This document shows positions 6,466 through 15,176 of a stretch of DNA of 64,000 nt, in pieces. A program made the translations under genes and the position numbers. The notes beneath the pieces were generated by a model. That model had not been told where the DNA came from. It saw only the letters and a list, made by a program, of their open reading frames with translations, and searched no databases. Every line of letters begins with the position of its first letter. The first letter of the stretch is position 1. Origin of the DNA: Paenibacillus cremeus (lineage in GTDB: Bacteria; Bacillota; Bacilli; Paenibacillales; NBRC-103111); NCBI RefSeq assembly GCF_007786445.1, contig NZ_VNJI01000005.1:1-64000 (forward strand). The letters are read 5' to 3'.

Positions 6466-8646
6466 TTATGGAATATAAATCGTAGTTACCGTAGAACCGC
6501 TGAGCGTCAAGACCACTTGCTGGTTCGCCACCAGTTTCGACACATCTCCATAAATCGTTACGCTGCTCGAAACGCTGTAGGAAGCCAGCTGAGTACCGCC
6601 GCCCGAGATCACTTGATTGAGGTTGATCGTGGCGATTTTGCCTTGGTTGTTCAGCGCGAGGCTGCTGATGGTGCCGGAAACCGTGCCGTTTTGGTTCGTG
6701 TTTGTGCTCGTCACTTCAATGAAAATCACGCTGCCATTGTAGGAGCGAATGTTAAGCACGTCTCCCGGTTGCAGCGAAGCAAGGTTAGACTGTGCACCGT
6801 AGCGGAAAACAAACGCATTGGCATTCAGCGTCAGCGTCTGCACCTGATTGCCGCTCAAGATCGACAAGGTGTTGCTGTTCGTCGTGGAGAGGAAGCTGCC
6901 ACTCGTTTGCGTAATCGCTGGAAGCGGAGAACCGCCGCCACCGGCCAGCTGCGTTACTTCACCGTAGAGCACCGCATTGTTGTAATAATGCAGCGTAACC
7001 ACATCGCCGACCTGCAGCGCAGCTGCTCCGGTCTGTACGCCGCCACGGTAGATGAACGCGTTCGGGTTCAGCGTCAAGCTGACATTTTGGCTGCCGTTGT
7101 TGATTACTACAGTGTTGCCATTGGCCAGCGACGCTACGGTCCCTGTAATATCGCCAGTCGCTGTGGTAGGCGTGGTAGCCATTTGCGTAACCTCAGCCAC
7201 GGCGACGGTGTTGTTATACGCATATACCGTCATCACATCGCCGACCTGGAGGGACGATGCGCTTACTTGAACGCCACCGCGGTAAATAAAGGCGTTGCTG
7301 TTCAGCGACAAGCTGACCAGCTGTCCACCGGATGTCAATGTCATCGCACCGCCGCTGATCGGAGTAGTTAACGTGCCCGTTACTTGTCGGCTAAACGTAG
7401 GCTGTGTTCCCGTGGTGCCAGCCGGCTGCGTTACCTCTACATAAACGATCGCGTTGTTGTACGCACGAGTGCTGATCACATCGCCCACTTGCAATGCGGA
7501 AGCGTTAATTTGACCGCCGTTGCGGTAAATGAGTGCGTTCGAAGCGAGCGGCAGGCTGAGCGATTGACCATTGCTGCTGATTGCCAGCGTACTGCTTGTC
7601 ACTGGGGAGATTAATACACCCGTGTTCACAGTGGACGGCAGTGTAGGCGTTGGATTGGTCGGATACGTAGGCGTACCGTTGTAGGACGTCACTTCAGCAT
7701 ACAGAACCTCATTGTTGTAAGTACGGAGCTTCACGACATCGCCGGTTTGCAATGCCGTTGGGCTTACTCGGGCCCCTCCCCGGAATACAAAGACATCTGG
7801 ATCGAGCGCATAGCTGATCGTTTGTCCGCCTTGGCTAACCGTCAGCGTATTGTTCACCACCGGGCCTGTAACGGTACCTGTGATCAAGAAATCACTGCTG
7901 TTGCCCAGCTGATCCCCAGCTCGGTCTAACAACGCTGCGATTTGAGCGCGAGTCACCGGTTGATTCGGCCGGAACGTATTGTCCTCGAAGCCGTTGATCA
8001 GCCCTTTTTGCGTGGCAACGGCGACGTAGCCTACAGCACCGGCAGGGATTTTACTGCTATCCGCGAACGTAAGCTTGGCGTTCATTTGTGCTTCGGCCTC
8101 GTTTTGCAGCTTGAGCGCCTTCACCAGGAGCGTCGTCGCCCACAGGCGGTCGGCCGGTGTGTTCGGGTTGACCATGGTCTCGGATTCACCGAACAGATCG
8201 TTTTTCAGTGCAATGGAGACATAGCCAACCGCCCAAGAAGGCACTTGATTGGCATCTTTAAAATTTAACTGCGTTTGCATTTCCGTAGTGGATTCCGCTT
8301 GGTCCCGGAGTCCCATGAGACGTACGGCTGCCGTGATCGCTTCGATCCGGGTGACGGTGTTCTGCGGACGGAACGAGCCGTCGGAGTACCCTTCAAAAAT
8401 ACGTCTGGAAGCGAGGTCAGCGATATACCGCAATGCCCATTCCATATCTTTGCTCTGTATATCCCGGTAGTTAAACTGAATCTTCTGGCCATGCCAGCCG
8501 TTATTTCCGTTTTTGCCATTGTTGCTGTGCGACTCTTTTCGGTCATCGTTCCGGTCGTTGTCCTTGGCGAACGCGCTTGTGCCAGCACCCAGCATCATAG
8601 CTAAGGCGAGACTGGATACCAATACTTTTTTGGGCAAATGTTTCAT
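6466..8646 (-). CDS. S-layer-like protein with three SLH domains and tandem repeats
   Basis: A 726-residue secreted protein. A Sec signal peptide ends near residue 27 (AFA). A Asn/Gly/His/Lys-rich linker is followed by three SLH domains (about 58-112, 127-180, 192-246) that bind pyruvylated secondary cell-wall polymer. From residue ~255 there are five clear repeats of about 70-80 residues and one divergent terminal copy. Each has the pattern FIYRGG, then ALQ-GDV, then a YNN turn, then EVTQ. The repeats look like small beta-sandwich modules. The start has GGGGGAG eight bases upstream. Confidence 0.9.
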   Translation of the reverse strand: MKHLPKKVLVSSLALAMMLGAGTSAFAKDNDRNDDRKESHSNNGKNGNNGWHGQKIQFNYRDIQSKDMEWALRYIADLASRRIFEGYSDGSFRPQNTVTRIEAITAAVRLMGLRDQAESTTEMQTQLNFKDANQVPSWAVGYVSIALKNDLFGESETMVNPNTPADRLWATTLLVKALKLQNEAEAQMNAKLTFADSSKIPAGAVGYVAVATQKGLINGFEDNTFRPNQPVTRAQIAALLDRAGDQLGNSSDFLITGTVTGPVVNNTLTVSQGGQTISYALDPDVFVFRGGARVSPTALQTGDVVKLRTYNNEVLYAEVTSYNGTPTYPTNPTPTLPSTVNTGVLISPVTSSTLAISSNGQSLSLPLASNALIYRNGGQINASALQVGDVISTRAYNNAIVYVEVTQPAGTTGTQPTFSRQVTGTLTTPISGGAMTLTSGGQLVSLSLNSNAFIYRGGVQVSASSLQVGDVMTVYAYNNTVAVAEVTQMATTPTTATGDITGTVASLANGNTVVINNGSQNVSLTLNPNAFIYRGGVQTGAAALQVGDVVTLHYYNNAVLYGEVTQLAGGGGSPLPAITQTSGSFLSTTNSNTLSILSGNQVQTLTLNANAFVFRYGAQSNLASLQPGDVLNIRSYNGSVIFIEVTSTNTNQNGTVSGTISSLALNNQGKIATINLNQVISGGGTQLASYSVSSSVTIYGDVSKLVANQQVVLTLSGSTVTTIYIP

Positions 8647-8746
8647 GCGGAAACTCCCCCTACACGAGTATGAATTATTAAGATGAATAACTGCTAACTA
8701 TAAACAATAAATACATTCGCGGCCAGACCAAAATTTGGGGGGGAGG

Positions 8747-8790
8747 AAAAAAAATAAAAAAATAGCCCGTCCGCCAACCGGCAGTCAGAC
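8747..8790 (-). terminator. Terminator-like hairpin in the leader of the SLH gene
   Basis: On the minus strand, GTCTGACTGCC pairs with GGCGGACGGGC across a GGTT loop (one mismatch, G-U pairs) and runs into TATTTTTTTATTTTTTTT. It lies about 100 bases before the SLH start codon. Either it ends an upstream minus-strand transcript (a TTG-started ORF begins near 8896) or it is an attenuator for the SLH gene. Confidence 0.65.
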
Positions 8791-8946
8791 TATGGCGCAG
8801 CTTGTCCACCTTTGTCCTATTATCTGAAGTCCCGTCTATACAGTCCAAGCGGTGAAGCTGTTCCAGCTGCTCTTCGAGCCTTATTTTTGCTTCCAAAACG
8901 GCTCACCTTCCGTTATGATGATGAAAAAAAGGAGGCTTCGCGAACG

Positions 8947-9366
8947 ATGGAGATTCGATTGCGCGGACATCATTTACTGTGCCTGCTCGGCTTTCGGGGC
9001 ATGGGCTATTCGGCCGCTTTTTCAGCGAATATGACGCGGGTGTACAACGAACTGCGCGAGTCGCCGGAAACGACGATTGCCTTGGTCCAAGGCCCGGACG
9101 ATTTATGTACCTGTTTCCCCGCGGATGGGCAGTATCACTGCGAGAACCGATCGGTTGCGAAGCATGACGAAGAGGTGATCCGGCGGCTCGGCTTGGAGAC
9201 GGGCACGCGAGTGCCGTGGTCGACGGTGCTGGAGAGAGTCCGTGCGGCGATCGCACCGGAGGATATCAACGTGCTTTGTGTGACGTGTCAGTGGCGCTCC
9301 TACGGTGTGTGTGAGGCCGGGGTTCGCACCATCCGGCAAGGAGAAGGGCTTCCCCCTCTCCCCTAG
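8947..9366 (+). CDS. DUF1284 domain protein, Cys-rich
   Basis: This 139-residue protein starts MEIRLRGHHLLCLLGF, the N-terminal signature of DUF1284, and contains paired cysteines (C-T-C near 57-59, later C-VT-C and a further Cys) that could bind a metal or iron-sulfur cluster. AGGAGG lies 11 bases before the ATG at 8947. Function in the family is not established. It converges on the DUF975 gene. Confidence 0.85.
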   Translation: MEIRLRGHHLLCLLGFRGMGYSAAFSANMTRVYNELRESPETTIALVQGPDDLCTCFPADGQYHCENRSVAKHDEEVIRRLGLETGTRVPWSTVLERVRAAIAPEDINVLCVTCQWRSYGVCEAGVRTIRQGEGLPPLP

Positions 9367-9385
9367 CCTTCCAGCCAAGCAAGCC

Positions 9386-10159
9386 TTATTCAAACAGCTC
9401 CGGCAAGTTCAGCTCCGCCCTGCTGCATATTCCTTCCTGCAGGGCCTGCTGGCGAAGCACCAAATACAGCTCGGCTTTTGTCGAATACACGTACGGCAGG
9501 ACAAACAAAATTCCGATCCCAAGCGCTAACGCACCTAGTAAGTACCAGCCGATGAAGGACAGATCCAGCACAAACATCCGCCACTTATGACCACGCGTCA
9601 TCCGGTTGCTCAGCTCAACGGCGCGCTTTGTTCCAATCCCGGGATTTTCCGCCAAAATGAAGGGTACCATGCTGTATGCGTAATATTTGACGTACCCTGG
9701 GATAATGAGCAGCAGGAACCACAAGAAGTTCAGAAAGTCCTTCCAAATCATTCCCTTGACGACTGCTTTGTAATGTCCTCGGGCGAAGCCGTGCCCCAAA
9801 TGGTTCATGTTCACGTCTTCCTGAGCGGCCTGCTTGAAATACTGCTGACCTCCCACCGCCAGCGGACTGAGCACAAAAATGCGAAAGGCCACCACCGCCA
9901 GAGCAACCACAATCCCCACGAAGATAGCCACAGCCGCAATAGCGATCATTGCCGGACCCCAATCCCCGCTCCATTCGTGCCCGAGCCCAGGCGTAGAGAT
10001 CGTAGCTCCGCTGTGCTGCCTCCCATTGCTTGAATTCAAGGCACAGCTCGGAAGCCCCTCGCCTGTAATCGCAAGCAGCAGGCTCACCAGAAACGCCTTC
10101 CAATACGAGGTGCTTAGCACCGACTTGGCTCTTGCTTTTAGTTCCGCACGCGTCCACAT
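9386..10159 (-). CDS. DUF975 family integral membrane protein
   Basis: A 257-residue protein with an N-terminal amphipathic region and about five hydrophobic segments (near 20-36, 70-100, 140-160, 200-225). The family signature FLLLIIPGYVKYYAYSM and the following NPGIGTKRAVELSNRM-like stretch identify DUF975. Members are membrane proteins of unknown function in Firmicutes. It lies 35 bases downstream of the N-acetyltransferase gene, so both may share a transcript. Confidence 0.85.
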   Translation of the reverse strand: MWTRAELKARAKSVLSTSYWKAFLVSLLLAITGEGLPSCALNSSNGRQHSGATISTPGLGHEWSGDWGPAMIAIAAVAIFVGIVVALAVVAFRIFVLSPLAVGGQQYFKQAAQEDVNMNHLGHGFARGHYKAVVKGMIWKDFLNFLWFLLLIIPGYVKYYAYSMVPFILAENPGIGTKRAVELSNRMTRGHKWRMFVLDLSFIGWYLLGALALGIGILFVLPYVYSTKAELYLVLRQQALQEGICSRAELNLPELFE

Positions 10160-10193
10160 CTTGAATGATAATCCCCTTTTTCACTTGAAAATG

Positions 10194-10985
10194 TCACTTT
10201 TCTTCCAACCGTATGCCAAAATATTGCCGTAAAGCCTCATGAAACGCTTCTTTCGACTCCGGCGTGAAAGCTTGCACCCCCGCGGGAGAGAAGATCCGGA
10301 CTTCATCTCCGGCGATCGAGTTGCGGCCTTCCGCCGTACGAATCGCTACCATAGGTCTACGCGTAAAAATCGAATCGGTTGCATTCTCGCACCAATAAGT
10401 AGCCATGATATAATCCTTCGGCAGCTGCGGCTCCTCGGTGAACGAATAGATTCGGCTCCATTCGCCGTGCTTCAGCTCACACAGCAGCCAGCCGAAATAC
10501 GGATCGCGCTCCATCCGGTAGCGTTCCTCCCCTTGCTGGACCTCCTCCAGCTCCACCAGCGGAATCGGGCGGCGTGGAACAATGCCTCCCACCCCTACAT
10601 CACAAAGGTAGCTCCCTCCCTCTGCTTCCACCTTCAGCACCTGATGGCGGCGCTTCGGAGGCGTATTCTGCTCATCTCGCCAAAATCTGGCCATATAATC
10701 CGTGACCGAGTAACCCAGCTCGCGCAGCAGCCACCCGAACAAGGCGTTCAGCTCAAAGCAGTAGCCTCCACGGCGCCTGGTGACGATTTTATTGAGAAGG
10801 TCCGGGATCTCCAGCGACAGCGGGATGCGCTCCAGAATGTCCAAATTCTCATAAGGGACGGAGTGAAGATGGCGTTCCTGCAAATCGGCTAGCAAGCGGG
10901 CGCTGCCATCGAGCGGGCCGGCGTATCCGATCCGGTCGAGATACGCGCGTACTTCAGGCTTGACTTGAACGGTGCTGCTGTCCAT
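10194..10985 (-). CDS. Arylamine N-acetyltransferase
   Basis: Transfers acetyl from acetyl-CoA to arylamines or arylhydrazines. The 263-residue protein carries the full triad: Cys76 in RRGGYCFELN, His114 in RHQVLKVE, and Asp129 in LCDVGVG. Start at 10985 has AAAGGAG upstream; an upstream in-frame ATG at 11024 has none. Physiological substrate unknown; NAT enzymes often detoxify. Confidence 0.92.
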   Translation of the reverse strand: MDSSTVQVKPEVRAYLDRIGYAGPLDGSARLLADLQERHLHSVPYENLDILERIPLSLEIPDLLNKIVTRRRGGYCFELNALFGWLLRELGYSVTDYMARFWRDEQNTPPKRRHQVLKVEAEGGSYLCDVGVGGIVPRRPIPLVELEEVQQGEERYRMERDPYFGWLLCELKHGEWSRIYSFTEEPQLPKDYIMATYWCENATDSIFTRRPMVAIRTAEGRNSIAGDEVRIFSPAGVQAFTPESKEAFHEALRQYFGIRLEEK

Positions 10986-11219
10986 TATGCTATCGACTCC
11001 TTTTTCGCTCATACGTGATTTCACTATTTCAAGTTTATTCGTGACTCCACTCCTTTTTCCCTCCCGTTGGCAGAGACTTTAATGCGTCCGTATTAGGCAC
11101 CTGCCCTCTCGAATCTATAATTGATTGCGCTTACTTCTAAAAATGAGTACGGTGTCCTAATGCACTTTGGCACGCCGATTCATATGATATAGTACAAAAC
11201 CTCCAAGGGGGTGAGATAA

Positions 11220-11507
11220 ATGACTTTCACGCTTACGGGTTGGATGCTTTACTCGATGCTGATCATGCTTGGCCTTATGGGACTTGATATGCTGTTCAGC
11301 TTGTTCAAATCCCTTAAATCCGGATCTTTCTCCTTCAGCTTTATGCTTGGCTACCTGCAAGATATGCTCTTTTACTTCTTCCCAATGTTCCTGATCTCTA
11401 ACATGATGTCCCTTGATCCGACAGGTTGGTTCATGATGATTTTCTACTACCTCGGTGCACTAGGAGTTGCTCTCAAATATTTGTCCGATTTGAAAAATAA
11501 AATGTAA
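11220..11507 (+). CDS. Small integral membrane protein, unknown
   Basis: A 95-residue, Met/Phe/Leu-rich protein with about three membrane-spanning segments (8-28, 42-62, 68-88) and a short basic C-terminus. AGGGGGTGA lies five bases before the ATG, and a terminator follows directly, so it is a monocistronic gene. No family is recognised. Confidence 0.75.
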   Translation: MTFTLTGWMLYSMLIMLGLMGLDMLFSLFKSLKSGSFSFSFMLGYLQDMLFYFFPMFLISNMMSLDPTGWFMMIFYYLGALGVALKYLSDLKNKM

Positions 11508-11519
11508 TCGAATTCGAAG

Positions 11520-11563
11520 TCGCCTCCTGGAGTTCACCATCCGAGCTCAGGGGGCGATTTTTT
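11520..11563 (+). terminator. Rho-independent terminator
   Basis: TCGCCTCCTG (11520-11529) pairs with CAGGGGGCGA (11548-11557, allowing one G-U) and is followed by six T. It ends the small membrane protein gene. Confidence 0.85.
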
Positions 11564-11705
11564 ATGTTGTTTTTCGTCTATTAATAGAAGCCCGGTTGTC
11601 CCATCTAAAAGCGGTATTAATTTATACCTTAAGCCTACATAAATTTTTACTGAAGACTAGACTTACCTCATTAACAAAATCCCATCAGATTGCGAGTGAT
11701 GCAAA

Positions 11706-11912
11706 ATGGCGGTGAAGGTTTGTGCCAATTGTAATGAGAAAGTCGATGAGAACGCTTTTATTTGTAAATTTTGCGGGGCTGTCCATCGTGGAACAGGTGA
11801 AGAGCTGGCGGTAACGGCAAACGAAAAGCATTCCAGAAAGGGCGAAATTTCGTTTATCGTCGCATTAATTGTGCTTGTGATCCTAGCCATCGTGCTCATG
11901 ATCAAGCAATAG
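11706..11912 (+). CDS. Membrane-anchored zinc-ribbon protein
   Basis: A 68-residue protein with an N-terminal zinc ribbon (C-ANC and C-KFC, residues 7-10 and 20-23), a short charged linker and one C-terminal membrane helix (about 48-66). Such minimal zinc-ribbon/TM proteins are common in Firmicutes, and their role is unknown. The ribosome site is weak (GAGTGATG). Confidence 0.65.
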   Translation: MAVKVCANCNEKVDENAFICKFCGAVHRGTGEELAVTANEKHSRKGEISFIVALIVLVILAIVLMIKQ

Positions 11913-11928
11913 CGGGCCTCTATCCGTC

Positions 11929-11956
11929 TTGACATTGCAGCCTTGTCAGGTATAAT
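11929..11956 (+). promoter_or_regulatory. SigmaA-type promoter of the argS T-box transcript
   Basis: TTGACA (11929-11934), a 16-base spacer and TATAAT (11951-11956): both hexamers match consensus. It lies just before the T-box stem I. Confidence 0.85.
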
Positions 11957-11959
11957 AAT

Positions 11960-12222
11960 TAGAAAATTGCAATAATTGGATCGATGATTGGGACAGTAAT
12001 TTTTGGCAAAAGTCGCAGCGAGCCGGGACAGTGCAAGCCGGTACGGAGTCAAGAATGAAGCGGACCCAGGAGATGGCCTTCCGAATTTGCCATTGGCATT
12101 GTAGGGAGTCCCGGTGAAAGCCGTTAACCTTACGAGTGGTTAAACTTCGGTTTAACAACAAGAGTGGTACCGCGAATGCATAAGCCTTCGTCTCTTTTTT
12201 AAGGAGACGGGGGCTTTTTTAT
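11960..12222 (+). promoter_or_regulatory. T-box riboswitch, arginine-specific, leader of argS
   Basis: The T-box sequence GTGGTACCGCG is at 12164-12174, followed by a terminator stem (AGCCTTCGTCTC with GAGACGGGGGCT) and a T-run ending near 12222. Stem I carries a proposed specifier CGG (Arg) at 12061-12063 in the context GAAG-CGG-ACC, matching the layout of the tyrS leader. It should induce argS when tRNA-Arg is uncharged. Confidence 0.92.
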
Positions 12223-12243
12223 TTTTTCAGAGGAGGAATTCCA

Positions 12244-14154
12244 ATGTTAAGTCAATGGTTAGTAAAGCATATTCAAAATGCGGTACAAAGCTTGCTGGAC
12301 GAGCTCGGTGCTGCGGAGGCCCCCGCCTTGAAAGTCCGCGTGGAGCAGCCGGCCCTTATGGCGCATGGCGATTATTCCGCCAGTATTGCTATGCAGCTGG
12401 CTAAGGTGCTTCGTAAACCGCCGCAGATGATTGCCGGGCAGCTGATGGCGAAGCTGGAGGAAAATGAAGCGGTCAAGCAGCTCGTTCTGCGGATGGAGGT
12501 CGCTCCTCCGGGCTACATCAATTTGTTTATCGACTGGACTCGCTGGGCACAGGGGGCGTTTGACGCCGATGCTGCTGATGATGCTGATGCTGGACAAGCG
12601 TCTACTCGCGCCAAGGTCGTAATCGAGCATACCTCCATCAACCCGAACAAATCGGCCCATATCGGGCATTTAAGAAACTCCTGCATTGGTGACGCCTTGG
12701 TACGCATAATGAAGCGCACCGGTTATTCCGTCGAGGTCCACAATTACATTGACGACTTGGGCAATCAATTGGCGGATACGGTGGTCGGGATGCTGCATAA
12801 TCCGATACAGGAGACGCATATGCGCTTTGGTGATTTTTGCTGGGATGTTTATGCGGCGATCAATCGGGCCTACGAGTCGGAGCCGAAGCTGGTAGAGCAT
12901 CGGACTGAAGTACTGCATGCGCTGGAGGAAGGACATTCGAATCTTGCGTGGATGGGCACGCTGGTTGCCGAGCGGATTGTGCGGGAGCATGTGGAGGAAA
13001 TGAAGCAGTTCGGCATCGACTATGATTTGCTTGTCTGGGAGAGCAACATTGTCCGCGAGGGCTTCTGGGCGTCAGCTTTTGAGTTGCTGCGTCAGACTCC
13101 CCTGTTCACCCTGGAAACCGAGGGAAAATTGGCCGGCTGCTGGGTGCTGAAGCAGCGTATGGAACCGCAGGAGCCGGGCACCGATTCGGAGGAAGCTCCA
13201 GCTGAGCATAGTGCAGATAAGGTGCTGGTCCGTTCCAATGGCATTTTAACGTATACGGCCAAGGATATCGCATACCACCTTTGGAAATTCGGACTGCTGG
13301 ACAAAGACTTTCTCTACGCTCCGTTCAGCGATGGAATATGGACCTCGAAGGCGCAGGGGACGAGGCAGGCTTTCGGCCGCGCCGATGTCGTCATCAACGT
13401 CATCGACTATCGGCAGCAGTACCCGCAAGCGATGGTGAAGCAGGCGCTGGAGGCGCTGGGCTTTGAGAAGCAAGCGGAGCAGCTGCGCCATGTGAGCTAC
13501 GGCGTCGTCTCGCTAAGTCCGGCCGCCGCCCGTGAGCTCGGGATCGATACCTCCGACGGCAAGGCGTCGTACGCGATGTCCGGCCGTCAAGGGATCGGCA
13601 TCAAGGTTTCGCAATTGCTCGACCTGATGGAGGGTGTCATTGAACAGAAGCGTTCGGATAAAAGCGGGCTGTCCAGCCGCAGCATAGCTGCCGCCGCGAT
13701 CCGTTACTACCTGCTGCGCTTCAACTTGCAGACTGAAGTGGTGTTCGATCTGCAGCAGGCCACGGAAATTTCCGGCAATACAGGGGTCTATTTGCTCTAT
13801 GCTTATGCCCGAACGGTCAGTCTGCTGCAAAAGGCGGAGCGCGAGCTGGGCCTGGTTCCGGCTATTCCAGAGCAGCTGCCTGCGATGGAAGCGCCCGAAT
13901 ATGCGCTGCTGAGGCATATCGCCAATTGGCCGGATGTGCTGGATGCCGCCGCGCAAGACCTGGCTCCTAGCGTCATTTGCAGCTATGCTTATGAGCTGGC
14001 TACGCTGTTTAGCAATTTTTATGCCGCCTGCCCAATCCTGAAGGCCGAGGATGAGACGAAGCAAGCGTTCCGGATCTGGCTTTCTGCTAAGATGAATGCT
14101 GCGCTTGGCGACGCGCTTCAGGTGCTGGGGCTGCCTACGCCACAGCGGATGTAG
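12244..14154 (+). CDS. argS: Arginyl-tRNA synthetase, divergent long form
   Basis: Charges tRNA-Arg. This 636-residue protein has HIGH at 139-142 (SAHIGHLRN) and a C-terminal DALR anticodon-binding region (about 510-636). The usual KMSK-like loop is AMSGRQGIGIK (MSGR at 445-448). It is longer than the ~556-residue Bacillus enzyme, and its active-site blocks (IEHTSINPNKSAHIGH, then YIDDLGNQ) differ from the common bacterial form. This suggests a second ArgRS type; another argS elsewhere in the genome is possible. AGGAGG lies near the ATG and a T-box precedes it. Confidence 0.9.
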   Translation: MLSQWLVKHIQNAVQSLLDELGAAEAPALKVRVEQPALMAHGDYSASIAMQLAKVLRKPPQMIAGQLMAKLEENEAVKQLVLRMEVAPPGYINLFIDWTRWAQGAFDADAADDADAGQASTRAKVVIEHTSINPNKSAHIGHLRNSCIGDALVRIMKRTGYSVEVHNYIDDLGNQLADTVVGMLHNPIQETHMRFGDFCWDVYAAINRAYESEPKLVEHRTEVLHALEEGHSNLAWMGTLVAERIVREHVEEMKQFGIDYDLLVWESNIVREGFWASAFELLRQTPLFTLETEGKLAGCWVLKQRMEPQEPGTDSEEAPAEHSADKVLVRSNGILTYTAKDIAYHLWKFGLLDKDFLYAPFSDGIWTSKAQGTRQAFGRADVVINVIDYRQQYPQAMVKQALEALGFEKQAEQLRHVSYGVVSLSPAAARELGIDTSDGKASYAMSGRQGIGIKVSQLLDLMEGVIEQKRSDKSGLSSRSIAAAAIRYYLLRFNLQTEVVFDLQQATEISGNTGVYLLYAYARTVSLLQKAERELGLVPAIPEQLPAMEAPEYALLRHIANWPDVLDAAAQDLAPSVICSYAYELATLFSNFYAACPILKAEDETKQAFRIWLSAKMNAALGDALQVLGLPTPQRM

Positions 14155-14259
14155 CTTCGATATTGGCTTTGGCTTTGCGCGCCAAGGCATGATAAAATGA
14201 CGGAATGTCGGTTGTCGACAATTAGCATACGCTACTTTCATAGGCAGGAGATACGACGA

Positions 14260-14478
14260 ATGGCTTTGAACCGCAGGCTGGTAACCGATCAAGACTTTCA
14301 AGAAGCGATGGACCGACAGCTCAGTGTACGGGTCTTTCAAGATGATCATATCGTCGATTCCGGCGGGATCATCATCCGCTTTACCGATGACCTCATTGTC
14401 GTGCAATCGAGGGTCAGCGACGTTGCGTATCATCAGCGGAACGCATGCGAATTTTTCGAGATGAAAAAGCAGCGATAA
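14260..14478 (+). CDS. Small hypothetical protein
   Basis: A 72-residue soluble protein starting MALNRRLVTDQDFQEAMDRQ, with an alternating hydrophobic pattern in the middle (GGIIIRFTDDLIVVQS) suggesting a small beta-rich fold. AGGAG lies nine bases before the ATG at 14260, which is better supported than the upstream ATG at 14197. A shared terminator follows. No family recognised. Confidence 0.6.
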   Translation: MALNRRLVTDQDFQEAMDRQLSVRVFQDDHIVDSGGIIIRFTDDLIVVQSRVSDVAYHQRNACEFFEMKKQR

Positions 14479-14481
14479 CAT

Positions 14482-14533
14482 GAAGCAGCTCCCCATATTC
14501 CGGGTCGATCGTCCGGTGCTGGGGAGCTGCTTC
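14482..14533. terminator. Bidirectional terminator between convergent genes
   Basis: A perfect 13-bp stem (GAAGCAGCTCCCC at 14482-14494 with GGGGAGCTGCTTC at 14521-14533) lies between the convergent stops at 14478 and 14536. The flanking T-runs are short in both directions. Confidence 0.7.
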
Positions 14534-14535
14534 GT

Positions 14536-15030
14536 TTATTTGAACAAGGCGACGAATACGTCGATTTCGTTGTTCGCCTGCTCCGGCTTGTACCGCTCGT
14601 CCCATATCTCGAAGTCAAAACCATCCGGACAGCGCTCGCTCTGCTGCATCCATGGGCCGTACAACAGGTCATAGGTGCGTCCGAGCTCGGATTCGAGTCC
14701 GCTATGCGTCATCTTTACATACTGCTTCTCGGGGAGCGTTCGGGCAGACATCCCCTCCGGCGGCGTTGTCCCCTCCGGCACCACGTACCCGATGACCTGC
14801 GTAAAAGCATCCACGTGCGGGTTGAAGCCTTTCTTCTTCGGGTACACCTGGATCAAGTAGACGTGATCGTTCAAGCGAGACGGAAGCTCGCCGGTGCGAT
14901 CTTGCAGCGTACGATGGGCGCTTTTGCCCAGCTGCTGCTCGATGATTTCGTTCAGGTTCGCTTCATAGCTAATGCCAACGACAGTGAAGGAAGGCAGCGT
15001 TACGACCATAGGTTGAATAGTGGCAGACAT
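14536..15030 (-). CDS. GyrI-like (AraC effector-binding) domain protein
   Basis: A stand-alone 164-residue ligand-binding domain of the GyrI/SOUL-like superfamily. The start region is VTLPSFTVVGISYEANLNE, and the C-terminal part contains YDLLYGPWMQQS and FEIWDERY, typical of the family. Relatives bind small molecules or act as effector domains; no DNA-binding domain is attached here. AGGAGG precedes the ATG at 15030. Confidence 0.75.
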   Translation of the reverse strand: MSATIQPMVVTLPSFTVVGISYEANLNEIIEQQLGKSAHRTLQDRTGELPSRLNDHVYLIQVYPKKKGFNPHVDAFTQVIGYVVPEGTTPPEGMSARTLPEKQYVKMTHSGLESELGRTYDLLYGPWMQQSERCPDGFDFEIWDERYKPEQANNEIDVFVALFK

Positions 15031-15176
15031 GAGGATTCCTCCTAAAAGTATGGATGATTGACGAAACAGCAAAGGCCGCCGGTTAGGCAGCCTTGACTTT
15101 ATGAACAGTACCAATTTTGGAAAGTCCACCCATATTTTATTTTAACGCGACATGCAGCACCCTGTAAATTAAAACC

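Noticed and set aside
8735-8830. Possible c-di-GMP riboswitch before the SLH gene
   Set aside because: Some short blocks (GCCGGTTGGC, AAAGG) look alike, but the GACGCAAAGCC core seen in the true GEMM at 23085-23173 is absent.
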